NCBI GenBank assembly: GCA_963793625.1 | Contig: CAWCAT010000027.1 | Location: 62,001 to 126,000, forward strand | DNA from: G963668605 sp963793625 | Lineage (GTDB): Bacteria; Acidobacteriota; Terriglobia; Bryobacterales; Bryobacteraceae | Length of the DNA: 64,000 bases | Reading direction: 5' to 3' | In this document: positions 8,885-17,060 of the stretch, in pieces | Layout of the letters: every line of letters starts with the position of its first letter | How positions within the stretch are numbered: the first letter of the stretch is position 1 | Made by a program: the position numbers and the translations under genes | Notes under the pieces: model-generated | Database searches by the model: none | Told to the model about the DNA's origin: nothing | What the model saw: only the letters and a program-made list of their open reading frames with translations

Positions 8885-10468
8885 ATGAGTCGTGTTGTTC
8901 GTATTGGTGCAATCGTTCTCGGAGTCCTGATCGTGATCGGGCTCCTTCTGCCTCGTCTGGTAAATGTGAACAGCTTCCGCCCCAAGCTGGAATCCCAATT
9001 GACCGCAGCCCTCGGACGGCAGGTGAAGGTCGGCGATCTGAGCCTCTCGATTTTATCGGGCTCCGTCTCGGCGAACAATATTTCTATTGCCGACGACCCG
9101 GCGTTCAGCAAGGAGCCGTTTGTAGCCGCGAAGTCATTTCACGCCGGGGTCGAGCTCATGCCGCTCATCTTCTCCAGGACCCTCCACATAACCGGCATCA
9201 CACTCGAGGAGCCGCAAATTACCCTGCTCCGTGGGGCCGGCGGCACGTGGAATTTCTCCACCCTCGGCGGAAGTTCCACGACGCCGGCCGCCCCGCAGGC
9301 AGACCCGGCGGCGAGGTCCGGCGGCGCCCTGTCGGTTGACAAGCTGAATATTGAAGAGGGGCGTTTGCTGGTGGGCGTTGCCAATTCGGCGAAGAAGCCC
9401 GTGGTTTACGATGAGGTGAATCTCGAGGTGAAGAACTTCTCGCCGGCGGCCCAGTTCCCGTTCACGCTCACTGCCGTATTGCCGCGCGGTGGCGATTTAA
9501 GCCTGAAAGGCAAGTGCGGCCCAATCAATGCCGGCAACACTGGTGCGACCCCGTTCGAGGTTTCCCTGACGATCCGCAAATTAGACCTGGCCGCTTCAGG
9601 GTTCGTGCCAGCTTCGACGGGAATCCAGGGCGTAGCCGATTTCGACGGCGTAATTAACTCCAATGGCCAACAGGCCAAAGCCAGCGGAACCCTCAAGGCG
9701 GATAACTGGAAACTCGCCGCGAAGGGCGCGCCTTCGAAGCGGCCTGTGCAAGTGAAGTCTGCCGTCGATCTCGACCTGAAAACGGATGCGGGCACGCTGA
9801 CGCAGGGCGATGTCACGATCGGCAAGGCCGTCGCGCACCTGACCGGCACGTACCGGACACAGGGGCAAACCACCACACTCAATATGAAGGTCAATGGAAG
9901 CGACATGCCCGTGGACGAACTCGCGGCTGCGCTGCCCGCTGTGGGGGTCGTGTTGCCGTCTGGGTCAAAACTGCAAGGTGGCGCGTTGTCGGCCGACCTG
10001 GCCATCGCGGGACCGGCCGAAAATCCGATCATCACCGGTGCCATTCGCCTGTCGAACGCGAAGCTCGTCGGCCTTGACCTGGGATCGAAGCTTTCTGCCC
10101 TCCCCGCTCTATCCGGCAAGCAGACCGGAGGTAAGGACACCACAATCCAAAACTTCAGTACAACGGTCCGCGTGGCTCCTGAGAGTACGGCGGCCGACGC
10201 CATCAACGTGACCATTCCTTCGCTCGGGGTTGTTACCGGCGCCGGTACCGTCAGCCCGTCGGGAGCGCTCAACTTCGATATGAACGCCGATCTCAGCGGC
10301 AGGCAAGGCGGCGGTGTGCCTTTCTCGATCGAAGGGACCACCGCCGATCCGAAGTTCGTGCCAAACGTGAAAGCGGTGGCCGGCAAAGCGGCCAGGCAGG
10401 CGGTCTCCGGCAAGGTGAGCGAAACGAAGGTGGCAGGGAAGCTCGGGAGGCGGAGGAATCAGAATTGA
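8885..10468 (+). CDS. AsmA family envelope protein
   Basis: The start at 8885 is preferred over 8855 because AGGAG lies six bases before it and the sequence then opens directly with a membrane anchor (IGAIVLGVLIVIGLLLPRLV, residues 6-25). The AsmA N-domain follows: VNVNSFRPKLESQLTAALGRQVKVGDLSLSILSG-type residues, then ELMPLIFSRTLHITGITLEEP. The rest is repeating beta structure up to about residue 505 with a basic C-terminal tail. AsmA-like proteins bridge inner and outer membrane and are implicated in phospholipid transport and outer-membrane assembly. At 527 residues it is in the medium size class. The DUF502 gene upstream may be co-transcribed. Confidence 0.85.
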   Translation: MSRVVRIGAIVLGVLIVIGLLLPRLVNVNSFRPKLESQLTAALGRQVKVGDLSLSILSGSVSANNISIADDPAFSKEPFVAAKSFHAGVELMPLIFSRTLHITGITLEEPQITLLRGAGGTWNFSTLGGSSTTPAAPQADPAARSGGALSVDKLNIEEGRLLVGVANSAKKPVVYDEVNLEVKNFSPAAQFPFTLTAVLPRGGDLSLKGKCGPINAGNTGATPFEVSLTIRKLDLAASGFVPASTGIQGVADFDGVINSNGQQAKASGTLKADNWKLAAKGAPSKRPVQVKSAVDLDLKTDAGTLTQGDVTIGKAVAHLTGTYRTQGQTTTLNMKVNGSDMPVDELAAALPAVGVVLPSGSKLQGGALSADLAIAGPAENPIITGAIRLSNAKLVGLDLGSKLSALPALSGKQTGGKDTTIQNFSTTVRVAPESTAADAINVTIPSLGVVTGAGTVSPSGALNFDMNADLSGRQGGGVPFSIEGTTADPKFVPNVKAVAGKAARQAVSGKVSETKVAGKLGRRRNQN

Positions 10469-10536
10469 GGCCTTCGAGCCGATAGACCGCCCGCTGCGAA
10501 CCTCCCCGGTCACAGCGACCGCAGCAGACTCACCCA

Positions 10537-11304
10537 TCACTGCTTATCGTAGACCACTGTAATTTTCTCATTCACTCCCGCGGCCGATGCGGTCTCGGTT
10601 AGGGTCTTGCCATCGGAGGCAGCGGTCAACACGCTCTTATACATGTCCTTGCCGTCTTTCCTCCAGGTAAGGTTGAGGCCGCCCGCGCCGCTCTTCGCGA
10701 TCACGCACGTCCACCCGGAAGGCCACACCGGACCCTTGGCGGGATAGTCCTTGCCGTCGAATTTGGCGTCGCAGACGCCGCCCTCGTTACCCACGGAAAT
10801 AGTGAGCCCGTCGCTACCCTTCTGGGTCAGGCTCAACGTCTGCGGCGAGCTGGTTTTTAGGTTTTTGGTTTTCCACTTTCCGGCCAGTCCCGGTCCGCCG
10901 GAAACACGCTGGTAGGTGATCGTGTCGTTGGAAGTCCCGCCATCCGCCTTGACGCGCTTGGCATCGACAGTCAGCGCCTTGCCGTCGGCCGGGAGCTTCA
11001 CAGTGGAGGTAGCCGTTACCTTCCCGTTGGTCTTTTCGACGACTTCCCATGTCTTAGGATCGACCTGTTTCCAGGCGAGGGTTATGCCCCAGGGCGTCAT
11101 ATTATCCTTGCCGTCGGTTTTGAAGGTGTACGATTGGCCGTCCATGGTAGCCTTCATTTCGCCTCCGGGCAATTGTTCGTACGTCACCGTGGTGTCGCCG
11201 AAGTTGCTTTTCGCGACGTTCATCTTCCACTTGCCCGCGTAGGGCGCATCGGCCGCGGCGCTCAGGCCGCAGGCGAACATGGCGATCAGAAACACATTAC
11301 GCAT
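10537..11304 (-). CDS. Small secreted lipocalin-like protein with two repeats
   Basis: A signal peptide (residues 1-18) is followed by two similar beta-rich halves. The first begins YAGKWKMNVAKSNFG and ends with a TLTVDAKR...NDTITYQR strand; the second begins LAGKWKTKNLKTSSPQ and ends DGKTLTETASAAGVNEKITVVYDK. Each half resembles the single-domain lipocalin-like stress proteins common in Acidobacteria, but no ligand or function is established. A GGGGG run lies about 11 bases upstream of ATG at 11304. A 36-bp piece of a related gene occurs at 19046-19081 (34 of 36 identical), so the family has moved or decayed locally. Confidence 0.7.
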   Translation of the reverse strand: MRNVFLIAMFACGLSAAADAPYAGKWKMNVAKSNFGDTTVTYEQLPGGEMKATMDGQSYTFKTDGKDNMTPWGITLAWKQVDPKTWEVVEKTNGKVTATSTVKLPADGKALTVDAKRVKADGGTSNDTITYQRVSGGPGLAGKWKTKNLKTSSPQTLSLTQKGSDGLTISVGNEGGVCDAKFDGKDYPAKGPVWPSGWTCVIAKSGAGGLNLTWRKDGKDMYKSVLTAASDGKTLTETASAAGVNEKITVVYDKQ

Positions 11305-11323
11305 GGTGGTATCCCCCTTTCTT

Positions 11324-11515
11324 GCAGATTATCCTTGGGACTCTTTGGAATCAACCCAGCCCCTTGTGGGGCGGGCTTCAGCCTGCGCGGGTCTTCAGAC
11401 CCGCACACTGCCGGCTTCTATCGCTTCCTCGAAGTTACGTTGGTGATCGTTTTTAGCGAGCGCACACTCGATCCGCATCTTCAGCTTGGCCCGCCGCCAC
11501 CTCGCAGATTATCCT
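11324..11515. repeat. Short intergenic element with nested palindromes, bounded by a 12-bp direct repeat
   Basis: GCAGATTATCCT occurs at 11324-11335 and at 11504-11515. Between them lie a hairpin GCCCC-ttgt-GGGGC (11359-11372), an imperfect GCGGGCT-tc-AGCCTGC, and a perfect GCGGGTCT-tc-AGACCCGC (11387-11404). The palindrome block is of the REP type seen between genes in many bacteria. The flanking repeat looks like a target-site duplication, but 12 bp could also arise by chance duplication. Confidence 0.5.
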
Positions 11516-11523
11516 GACTGGTA

Positions 11524-14067
11524 ATGAAGAAGTCCGTTTACATACCCGTTCTGGGTGCAGCGCTGATTCTACTCGCGAAAGAGCAGGACCTGTTCTCGAT
11601 CCTGCAGAGCAACGTGCCGTTGGGAAAACTAAGCGCAGGTATGCACCTGGTGCCTACCAACCAGTTGTTGCGCCCATGGGGAGAGCAGGCGCTCCTGCGT
11701 GGCCGCCCCATCGATCTTGCGTACGATTCCGCGAGAAGTCTGTTTGCAGTGCTGAACTCAAACGGGGTCTCGGTATGGCACGCGTCTACAGGCACGCAGA
11801 TTGGCGAAGTGCGTTCGCGTGGCGCCTCTTACGCGGGCATAGCGTACCGCCCCGGCGATCGCGAGATTTGGGCGAGTGAAGCGACTCGCAACGGCCCCGA
11901 CAACATCCTCGTCATTCCGGTTTCCGAATCCGGGAAGCCAGGCAATCCCGCGAGAATAGTGTTGGCGGGACATCCCGTTCCCACCGGTATCGCCTTCTCT
12001 GCCGATGGGGAAACAGCTTACGTCGCATTCAGCCGCGATAACTCTGTTGCGGTGATCGATGCCGCTACGCGGAAGATCAAAGCCATGGTGCCGGTGGGGG
12101 TTGCCCCCTTCTCGGTGGCTGTATCCAGAAAGTCGGGAACGATCTTTGTCACGAACCGCGGCGGGCGGCGGCCTGGAGCAAGCGCCACAGTTGCACCTTC
12201 CAGCGGAACAGATGTAGTCACCGATCCCGTGACAGGCGCGGCCACTTTCGGGACCCTCAGTGTTATCGAGCCCAGGCAGCTTTCGGTTCGCGAACTCGCC
12301 GTGGGCGCCGGTCCATCGGGAATCAGCTTCAGCCCTGACCAGAGCCTCCTCGCTATAACCAACGGGCACTCGGATTCTGTGTCGCTCGTGAACGCCGCGA
12401 CGCTGTCGAAATCCGACATTCGGATTCCAGCCTGGCCGGAAGGTTCCATAGGCAGCCAGCCGACCGCCGCGGCATTCGCGAACGACGGCAAGACACTGTA
12501 CGTTGCCTGTGGAGGCACAAACGCCATAGTCGTACTGGCCGCCTCCGGCAAGGGCTGGGAAATCAAGGGCGCATTGCCGACCGGATGGTTTCCATCGGCT
12601 TTGGCAGTCGACAGGGAAGACGCATTGCGCGTGATTAACATCAAAGGCGTCGGGAACACTTCCGACGGCAAGGGCGCGTTCAACACCCGGCAGTTTGAAG
12701 GCTCGCTTCTCCGAATCCCCGCGCCCACCGCCGCGCAACTGTTCGCCGGCACGCGCGAAGTTCGCGCAGCCAACGAGCCGAAATTTGAACCGGCGGGCGG
12801 GGTGGACCGGCTCTCCTCGCTCGGCATCAAACACGTGTTTCTTATCGTCAAGGAGAACCGCACCTATGACCAGGTCTTCGGCGATGTGCCAAAGGGCAAT
12901 GGCGATCCCAACCTGGCCATCTACGGGAAGGACGTCACGCCCAACCACCACAAGCTCGCCGAGCAGTACGTGCTGCTGGACAACTTTTACGCAAGCGGTG
13001 CTATCAGCTTCGAGGGCCACCAGTGGCTGATGCAGGCGTTCGTCAGCGACTACGTCGAGCGGGCGTTACTTTCCGCTCCGCGCGGTTATGCGTGGAATAT
13101 GAGTGATGCCCTGACGGTGTCGCCGGCAGGGTTCTTCTGGCAAGGCGCTCCCCGTCCGCTGGACGTTCGCTTGTATGGCGAATTCTCGCTTCCGCTGCGT
13201 TGGGACAGCAAGACTCAGAACGCCGTGGATATCAACGAAACAGATCTGCTGAGTTGGAGCGAGTACTGGCGTCTCTACAAGGAAGGCAAGTGGCGGGACG
13301 CGGTAGGCCACCGCAGCGGAGTCCCCGCGCTGGCCAAACTCACCGCCTCGCGATATCCGGCCAGCAGCATGCGGATCCCCGACCAGATCCGCGCCGAATC
13401 GTTTCTGATCGATCTTGCCGAGCGCGAAAAGACCGGTAAGATGCCCAATCTGCTGTTAATGACCATGACCAGCGACCACACCATGGGGACAAGCCCCGGT
13501 TCGCCCACGCCGCGTGCCATGGTCGCGGATAACGATCTCGCACTCGGTCGCATGGTGGAAGGCATTTCGAAAAGCCGCTTCTGGCCCGACAGCCTGATCC
13601 TCGTCGTGGAAGACGACGCCCAGGACGGATTCGATCACGTGGACGGACATCGCACCGTGGCGCTTGCCATTGGCCCGCATATCCGCCGCGGAGTGGTGGA
13701 CTCGAACAACTACAATCAGACGAGCATGGTCCGCACCATTCAGGAGATCTACCGCGTACCCCCGCGCACGCGCTACCTGAAGAGCGCCCGGCCCATGAGC
13801 AGCATATTCACGCTCACGAAGAACCTGACGCCCTATAAGCACATCGTTCCGGACATTCCGCTCGACACCATGAACCCGCCGCTGAAAGCCCTGAGCGGAA
13901 GACGCCTCTGGGCAGCCAGGCAGTGCGCGGCGATGAACTGGAACGACGTAGACGATGTTCCAAGCGATGTGTTGAACCGCATTCTCTGGTGGGATGCCAA
14001 GGGCTACGACGCCGAGTATCCCAGATTCCCGGCTGTCGCAATGAACCGCGCGCGAGGCGGCCGCTGA
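11524..14067 (+). CDS. YVTN beta-propeller fused to a phosphoesterase domain
   Basis: The protein has 847 residues. A short hydrophobic start (residues 4-17) suggests export or anchoring. Residues about 60-400 are propeller blades with YVTN/PxGIAFSADG motifs (TGIAFSADGETAYVAFSRDNSVAVIDAATRK-type). From about 430 the phosphoesterase (PF04185-like) domain begins with HVFLIVKENRTYDQVFGD, includes YASGAISFEGHQW, TSDHTMGTSPGSPTPRAMVADND, and the metal-site-like VVEDDAQDGFDHVDGHR near 695. This domain belongs to the alkaline-phosphatase superfamily and hydrolyses phosphoesters such as phospholipids or phosphomonoesters; the substrate is unknown. The arrangement is common in Acidobacteria. Confidence 0.85.
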   Translation: MKKSVYIPVLGAALILLAKEQDLFSILQSNVPLGKLSAGMHLVPTNQLLRPWGEQALLRGRPIDLAYDSARSLFAVLNSNGVSVWHASTGTQIGEVRSRGASYAGIAYRPGDREIWASEATRNGPDNILVIPVSESGKPGNPARIVLAGHPVPTGIAFSADGETAYVAFSRDNSVAVIDAATRKIKAMVPVGVAPFSVAVSRKSGTIFVTNRGGRRPGASATVAPSSGTDVVTDPVTGAATFGTLSVIEPRQLSVRELAVGAGPSGISFSPDQSLLAITNGHSDSVSLVNAATLSKSDIRIPAWPEGSIGSQPTAAAFANDGKTLYVACGGTNAIVVLAASGKGWEIKGALPTGWFPSALAVDREDALRVINIKGVGNTSDGKGAFNTRQFEGSLLRIPAPTAAQLFAGTREVRAANEPKFEPAGGVDRLSSLGIKHVFLIVKENRTYDQVFGDVPKGNGDPNLAIYGKDVTPNHHKLAEQYVLLDNFYASGAISFEGHQWLMQAFVSDYVERALLSAPRGYAWNMSDALTVSPAGFFWQGAPRPLDVRLYGEFSLPLRWDSKTQNAVDINETDLLSWSEYWRLYKEGKWRDAVGHRSGVPALAKLTASRYPASSMRIPDQIRAESFLIDLAEREKTGKMPNLLLMTMTSDHTMGTSPGSPTPRAMVADNDLALGRMVEGISKSRFWPDSLILVVEDDAQDGFDHVDGHRTVALAIGPHIRRGVVDSNNYNQTSMVRTIQEIYRVPPRTRYLKSARPMSSIFTLTKNLTPYKHIVPDIPLDTMNPPLKALSGRRLWAARQCAAMNWNDVDDVPSDVLNRILWWDAKGYDAEYPRFPAVAMNRARGGR

Positions 14068-14225
14068 GCAGCTCACCAGACGTGGAATGCCATGATCCGC
14101 AGAGGAGCCGGCGTCCGATTAACCACCCGGGTTTCGAGAACCACTTGTAGGTTTTTCTCCTCCCATTAGAACTGGGAGAGGCATTTTCGAATATCGCCCA
14201 CAGTGACCCGGAGGGCAGGTTGAAA

Positions 14226-14354
14226 ATGAGAACCAATTTGTACGCCACGGTGCAGAGGAGGGGGGCGCTGAGTGACCCGCAGCGCCATCCCTGCGACTGC
14301 CGTCTTGCATTGGCCAAAACATTACCGTACGCTTTTGCTAGGGGTCGAGAATGA
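14226..14354 (+). CDS. Possible 42-codon ORF coupled to the DUF5131 gene
   Basis: An ATG at 14226, about 12 bases after GGAGGG, opens 42 codons that end at TGA 14352-14354. Its stop overlaps the start of the next gene as ATGA, the usual arrangement for translational coupling. The product is basic and has two close cysteines (PCDC) but matches no family I know. It may simply be a chance frame in the leader. Confidence 0.25.
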   Translation: MRTNLYATVQRRGALSDPQRHPCDCRLALAKTLPYAFARGRE

Positions 14355-15202
14355 GTGCTACTTCTAAAATCGAATGGACCGACGCCACTTGGAACCCTGT
14401 GCGCGGCTGCAAGAAGATCAGTCCGGGATGCAAGCATTGCTACGCGGAAGTGTTTGCAGAACGCTTTCGCGGCGTTCCGGGACACCCCTATGAACAAGGT
14501 TTCGATGTTCGGCTCGTGCCCAGCAAACTAACGGAGCCTTTTCGCTGGTCGCGACCACGCATGGTCTTCGTCAATTCGATGAGCGACCTTTTCCAGGACG
14601 ATGTGCCGGAAGATTACATTCTCGGCGTGGCAACGGTGATGCAACGGGCAAACTGGCACACCTATCAGGTGCTAACAAAACGATCAGAGCGAATGGCCAG
14701 GCTACTGCGAGGCAACCTGGCGTTCGCCGCGCGACTGCCGCATATCTGGTGGGGCGTCAGCGTTGAAGATCGGCAGTATGGAATTCCGCGAGTCGAGCAT
14801 CTCCAAGACGCACCAGCACGATGCCGCTTCCTTTCCATTGAACCTCTACTGGAGCATCTCGGGCACATCCCGCTCCGAGGCATCGATTGGGCCATCGTTG
14901 GCGGCGAGAGCGGGCCGGGAGCACGGACGATGGAGCGGGAGTGGGTTGAATCTATTTACGCGCAGTGCCGATCAGCGCGGGTGCCGTTCTTCTTCAAACA
15001 ATGGGGCGGCCGACAGAAGGCCAAAACCGGTCGCACAATCCATGGTCGGACGTACGACGAAATACCACCCGTGATCGATCAACCCACTCCATGCCAAGAG
15101 CAGCGACGTGATCTTGCGAAGGGGTTTTGGAGCGAGTGTGGCCTTGACCTTGCACACGTCTCTGGACTGGTACAACTGCCGGCGTGCGCCAATGGATGCT
15201 GA
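14351..15202 (+). CDS. DUF5131 (phage Gp37/Gp68-like) three-cysteine protein
   Basis: The N-terminus reads KIEWTDATWNPVRGC, with cysteines at about 20, 27 and 30 in the pattern C-x6-C-x2-CYAE. This three-cysteine motif has been suggested to hold a [4Fe-4S] cluster in a radical-SAM-like way. Further family landmarks are RMVFVNSMSDLFQDDVP, HTYQVLTKR, WWGVSVE, RFLSIEPLLE and IVGGESGPGAR. The length (283 aa) is typical of the family. It overlaps the TcmP gene by 11 bases, an arrangement repeatedly seen for this pair. No substrate is known; phage-borne and island-borne copies suggest a nucleic-acid or defence-related role, which is inference. Confidence 0.88.
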   Translation: MSATSKIEWTDATWNPVRGCKKISPGCKHCYAEVFAERFRGVPGHPYEQGFDVRLVPSKLTEPFRWSRPRMVFVNSMSDLFQDDVPEDYILGVATVMQRANWHTYQVLTKRSERMARLLRGNLAFAARLPHIWWGVSVEDRQYGIPRVEHLQDAPARCRFLSIEPLLEHLGHIPLRGIDWAIVGGESGPGARTMEREWVESIYAQCRSARVPFFFKQWGGRQKAKTGRTIHGRTYDEIPPVIDQPTPCQEQRRDLAKGFWSECGLDLAHVSGLVQLPACANGC

Positions 15203-16331
15203 ACTCTATCATGGGCGCGAGCAGACCTACGCAAAGCACCTGTTCCTCGAACAGTATCTGGACCGCGTAGCGTTTCATATCGCTTACTCTCAGGAGGAGT
15301 TTGTTTATGTCGACGGCTTTTCAGGCCCTTGGAAAGCAGCCGGCGAGGGCCTCGAAGACACATCTTTCATGATCGCGATCCGAAAGCTGCAGTATGTTCG
15401 CGAAGCTCTCGGCAAGTTGGGGAAAGCCCCGCGCATCCGTTGCCTCTTTATCGAAGCGGACCCGGCCCGTTTTGACGCTCTTGAGGCCGCAACGCGCGAT
15501 GTAGCGCGGCTTGAGACGAAGGCACTTTGCGGAGACTTTGAAGCGCTGATTCCTGATATCCAGCGATTTATTGGAACCGGATTCTCACTCGTCTTCATTG
15601 ATCCGACCGGCTGGGACGGATTCGCGATTGAACGCATCAAACCCCTGCTGAACAACGTACGAGGGGAAGTCATCGTGAACTTGATGTATGACTACATCAA
15701 CCGCTTTCTCAATGACACACGCCCGGAGATCGAGGCGTCGTTCCATCGCCTCTTCGGTACGGAGCGATGGAAGTTCATCAGGAGCGTCGAGGATCGGGAG
15801 CAAATCGTCGAGTTTTATGCGGCGCAACTCCAAAAGCACGGGGCGTATCCGTTCGCCACGTTCACGCCCATTCTGAAGCCCCTCGCCGACCGTCCTTACT
15901 TCTATCTGCTCTACTGTACGCGCAACATCCGCGGCCTGATCGAATTTCGCGCCACAGAGCAACGATCGCTCTCCGCCCGACAGCAGGCCCGCGACGCAGG
16001 AAAACAGCGGAATCGCATCGCGAGGACAGGACAGCAGGAACTGTACGACGCCAGCGAACTAGGCATGCCCAACGCACTCGAACACGAGCGCAGCAAACAG
16101 CTGACGAAAGCAAGGGAACACTTCGCTGCCGAAACCGCGCCCGGAAAGCAGATCACCTATGGGAACTTGCTTGGCAAGCTTTTGGTCCAGCCCTTCGTGT
16201 CAGAAAAGGACGTCAAACAATTCATCGCGGATGCGACTCGGCGGGGGGCCGTCGTAATAGAAGGCCTCGCGGGGAAACAAACCGTTCCGCGCCTAACGTG
16301 CGTGCTCCGAGGCCGAGCCACTGACTCCTGA
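15192..16331 (+). CDS. tcmP: Three-Cys-motif partner protein TcmP
   Basis: The start at 15192 gives MDAELYHGREQTYAKHLFLEQYL, the normal TcmP opening, and an 11-base overlap with the upstream DUF5131 gene. Residues about 40-160 have a methyltransferase-like Rossmann layout: YVDGFSGPW, then CLFIEADPARFDAL, and FSLVFIDPTGWDGF in the place of a DPP-type motif. The C-terminal half carries a winged-helix-like part (ITYGNLLGKLLVQPFVSEKDVKQFI). TcmP is named only for its association with the three-cysteine protein; its biochemistry is unknown. The pair is complete and undamaged here and adjoins a rearranged region, consistent with horizontal acquisition. Confidence 0.88.
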   Translation: MDAELYHGREQTYAKHLFLEQYLDRVAFHIAYSQEEFVYVDGFSGPWKAAGEGLEDTSFMIAIRKLQYVREALGKLGKAPRIRCLFIEADPARFDALEAATRDVARLETKALCGDFEALIPDIQRFIGTGFSLVFIDPTGWDGFAIERIKPLLNNVRGEVIVNLMYDYINRFLNDTRPEIEASFHRLFGTERWKFIRSVEDREQIVEFYAAQLQKHGAYPFATFTPILKPLADRPYFYLLYCTRNIRGLIEFRATEQRSLSARQQARDAGKQRNRIARTGQQELYDASELGMPNALEHERSKQLTKAREHFAAETAPGKQITYGNLLGKLLVQPFVSEKDVKQFIADATRRGAVVIEGLAGKQTVPRLTCVLRGRATDS

Positions 16332-16381
16332 ACAACATGCTGATCACCCCGTCGCCTCGAGAAAACTGACCTCGGAGGAGG

Positions 16382-16433
16382 CCAGGCACCGTTTAACGCG
16401 CATGGCTCTCCGGAAAAAGTCAGGCACTAACTC
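16382..16433. repeat. REP-like CAGGCAC pair
   Basis: CCAGGCACCGTTT at 16382-16394 and GTCAGGCACTAAC at 16419-16431 are imperfect copies in the same direction, between tcmP and the Mop gene. CAGGCACC-GTTT words are typical of dispersed REP elements linked to RAYT transposases. No transposase is present here. Confidence 0.3.
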
Positions 16434-16455
16434 GATTTCGTGGCATGCTTAGGTC

Positions 16456-16662
16456 ATGCCTCTCTCGGCCAGAAACCAATTGGAAGGAAAAGTAGTCGAA
16501 GTAACCCTCGGTGACATCATGGCGCACGTTGTCGTGCGTATCGGGAAGAGCCAAATCGAAAGCGTTATCACCCGCCGCAGCGCCGAACAACTTGGTCTCA
16601 AGAAGGGGGACACGGTTAAAGTGGTGATCAAGTCAACCGAAGTAATGCTCGAAAAAGATTAG
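16456..16662 (+). CDS. Molbindin-type Mop (TOBE) domain protein
   Basis: The 68 residues contain the Mop signature SARNQLEGKVVEVTLGDI and a second half ESVITRRSAEQLGLKKGDTVKVVIKSTEVML. Single-Mop proteins assemble into oligomers that bind molybdate or tungstate in the cytoplasm. The gene converges on a fragment of a molybdate-responsive PBP-like gene. The last 36 codons and the following bases recur at 21163 as part of a duplication (see that entry). ATG 16456 is the only plausible start; no strong ribosome site is visible. Confidence 0.85.
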   Translation: MPLSARNQLEGKVVEVTLGDIMAHVVVRIGKSQIESVITRRSAEQLGLKKGDTVKVVIKSTEVMLEKD

Positions 16663-16927
16663 CGGCGTGCTGCGGCGCTTAAGTGACCAGCGTTCCCGTC
16701 TCTGATGTGTCATATCCGGCCAGTACCTCCAACCTTCGCCGGAGCGTGGCGCACTGCAAGACATCCAGGAATGCCTTGACCGCTGGCAGGTCGGCGGTGC
16801 GCTTGCGCATCACGAGATCGTAGCGCTCGCTGTGGAGCGGAATGAAATCCAACCCGAAGGTCTGGGCCGCGGACCGCGTCGCCAGGCAAACGTCAGCTTC
16901 GCCTGAAACCACACAATACGCGGCGAA
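16558..16927. repeat. Duplicated segment, copy 1 (pairs with 21163-21528)
   Basis: From GAAAGCGTTATCACC to CAATACGCGGCG the sequence matches 21163-21528 closely, with scattered substitutions and one 6-base difference. It spans the 3' end of the Mop gene, the stop-to-stop gap, and the 3' end of the PBP-like gene. Confidence 0.85.
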
Positions 16928-16939
16928 GAGTGCCGACAA
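16679..16939 (-). pseudogene. 3' fragment of a molybdate-type PBP-like domain gene
   Basis: The frame reads AAYCVVSGEADVCLATRSAAQTFGLDFIPLHSERYDLV and ends VLAGYDTSETGTLVT. This is the C-terminal part of a substrate-binding-like domain (PF12727 type) found in ModE-like regulators and molybdate sensors. The upstream part (HTH and the first lobe) is absent: similarity to the sister copy at 21285 stops at about 16927. It also differs by a two-codon insertion (QT) after SAA. It is surely not functional alone. Confidence 0.75.
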
Positions 16940-17060
16940 GGCGTTTCAAACCATGGATGCCTTTATCAAGGGTTGATCGGCATCCGTACCGCGGTAACCA
17001 CTTCAGGTCCGGAATATGAACAGAGACGGGAATGAACCTGCGTAATCAACCCAGTGCTCC

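Noticed and set aside
16928..16976. Short plus-strand frame (KSADKAFQTMDAFIKG) as the end of a hydrolase gene
   Set aside because: Only sixteen codons; the resemblance to alpha/beta-hydrolase tails is too weak to name.
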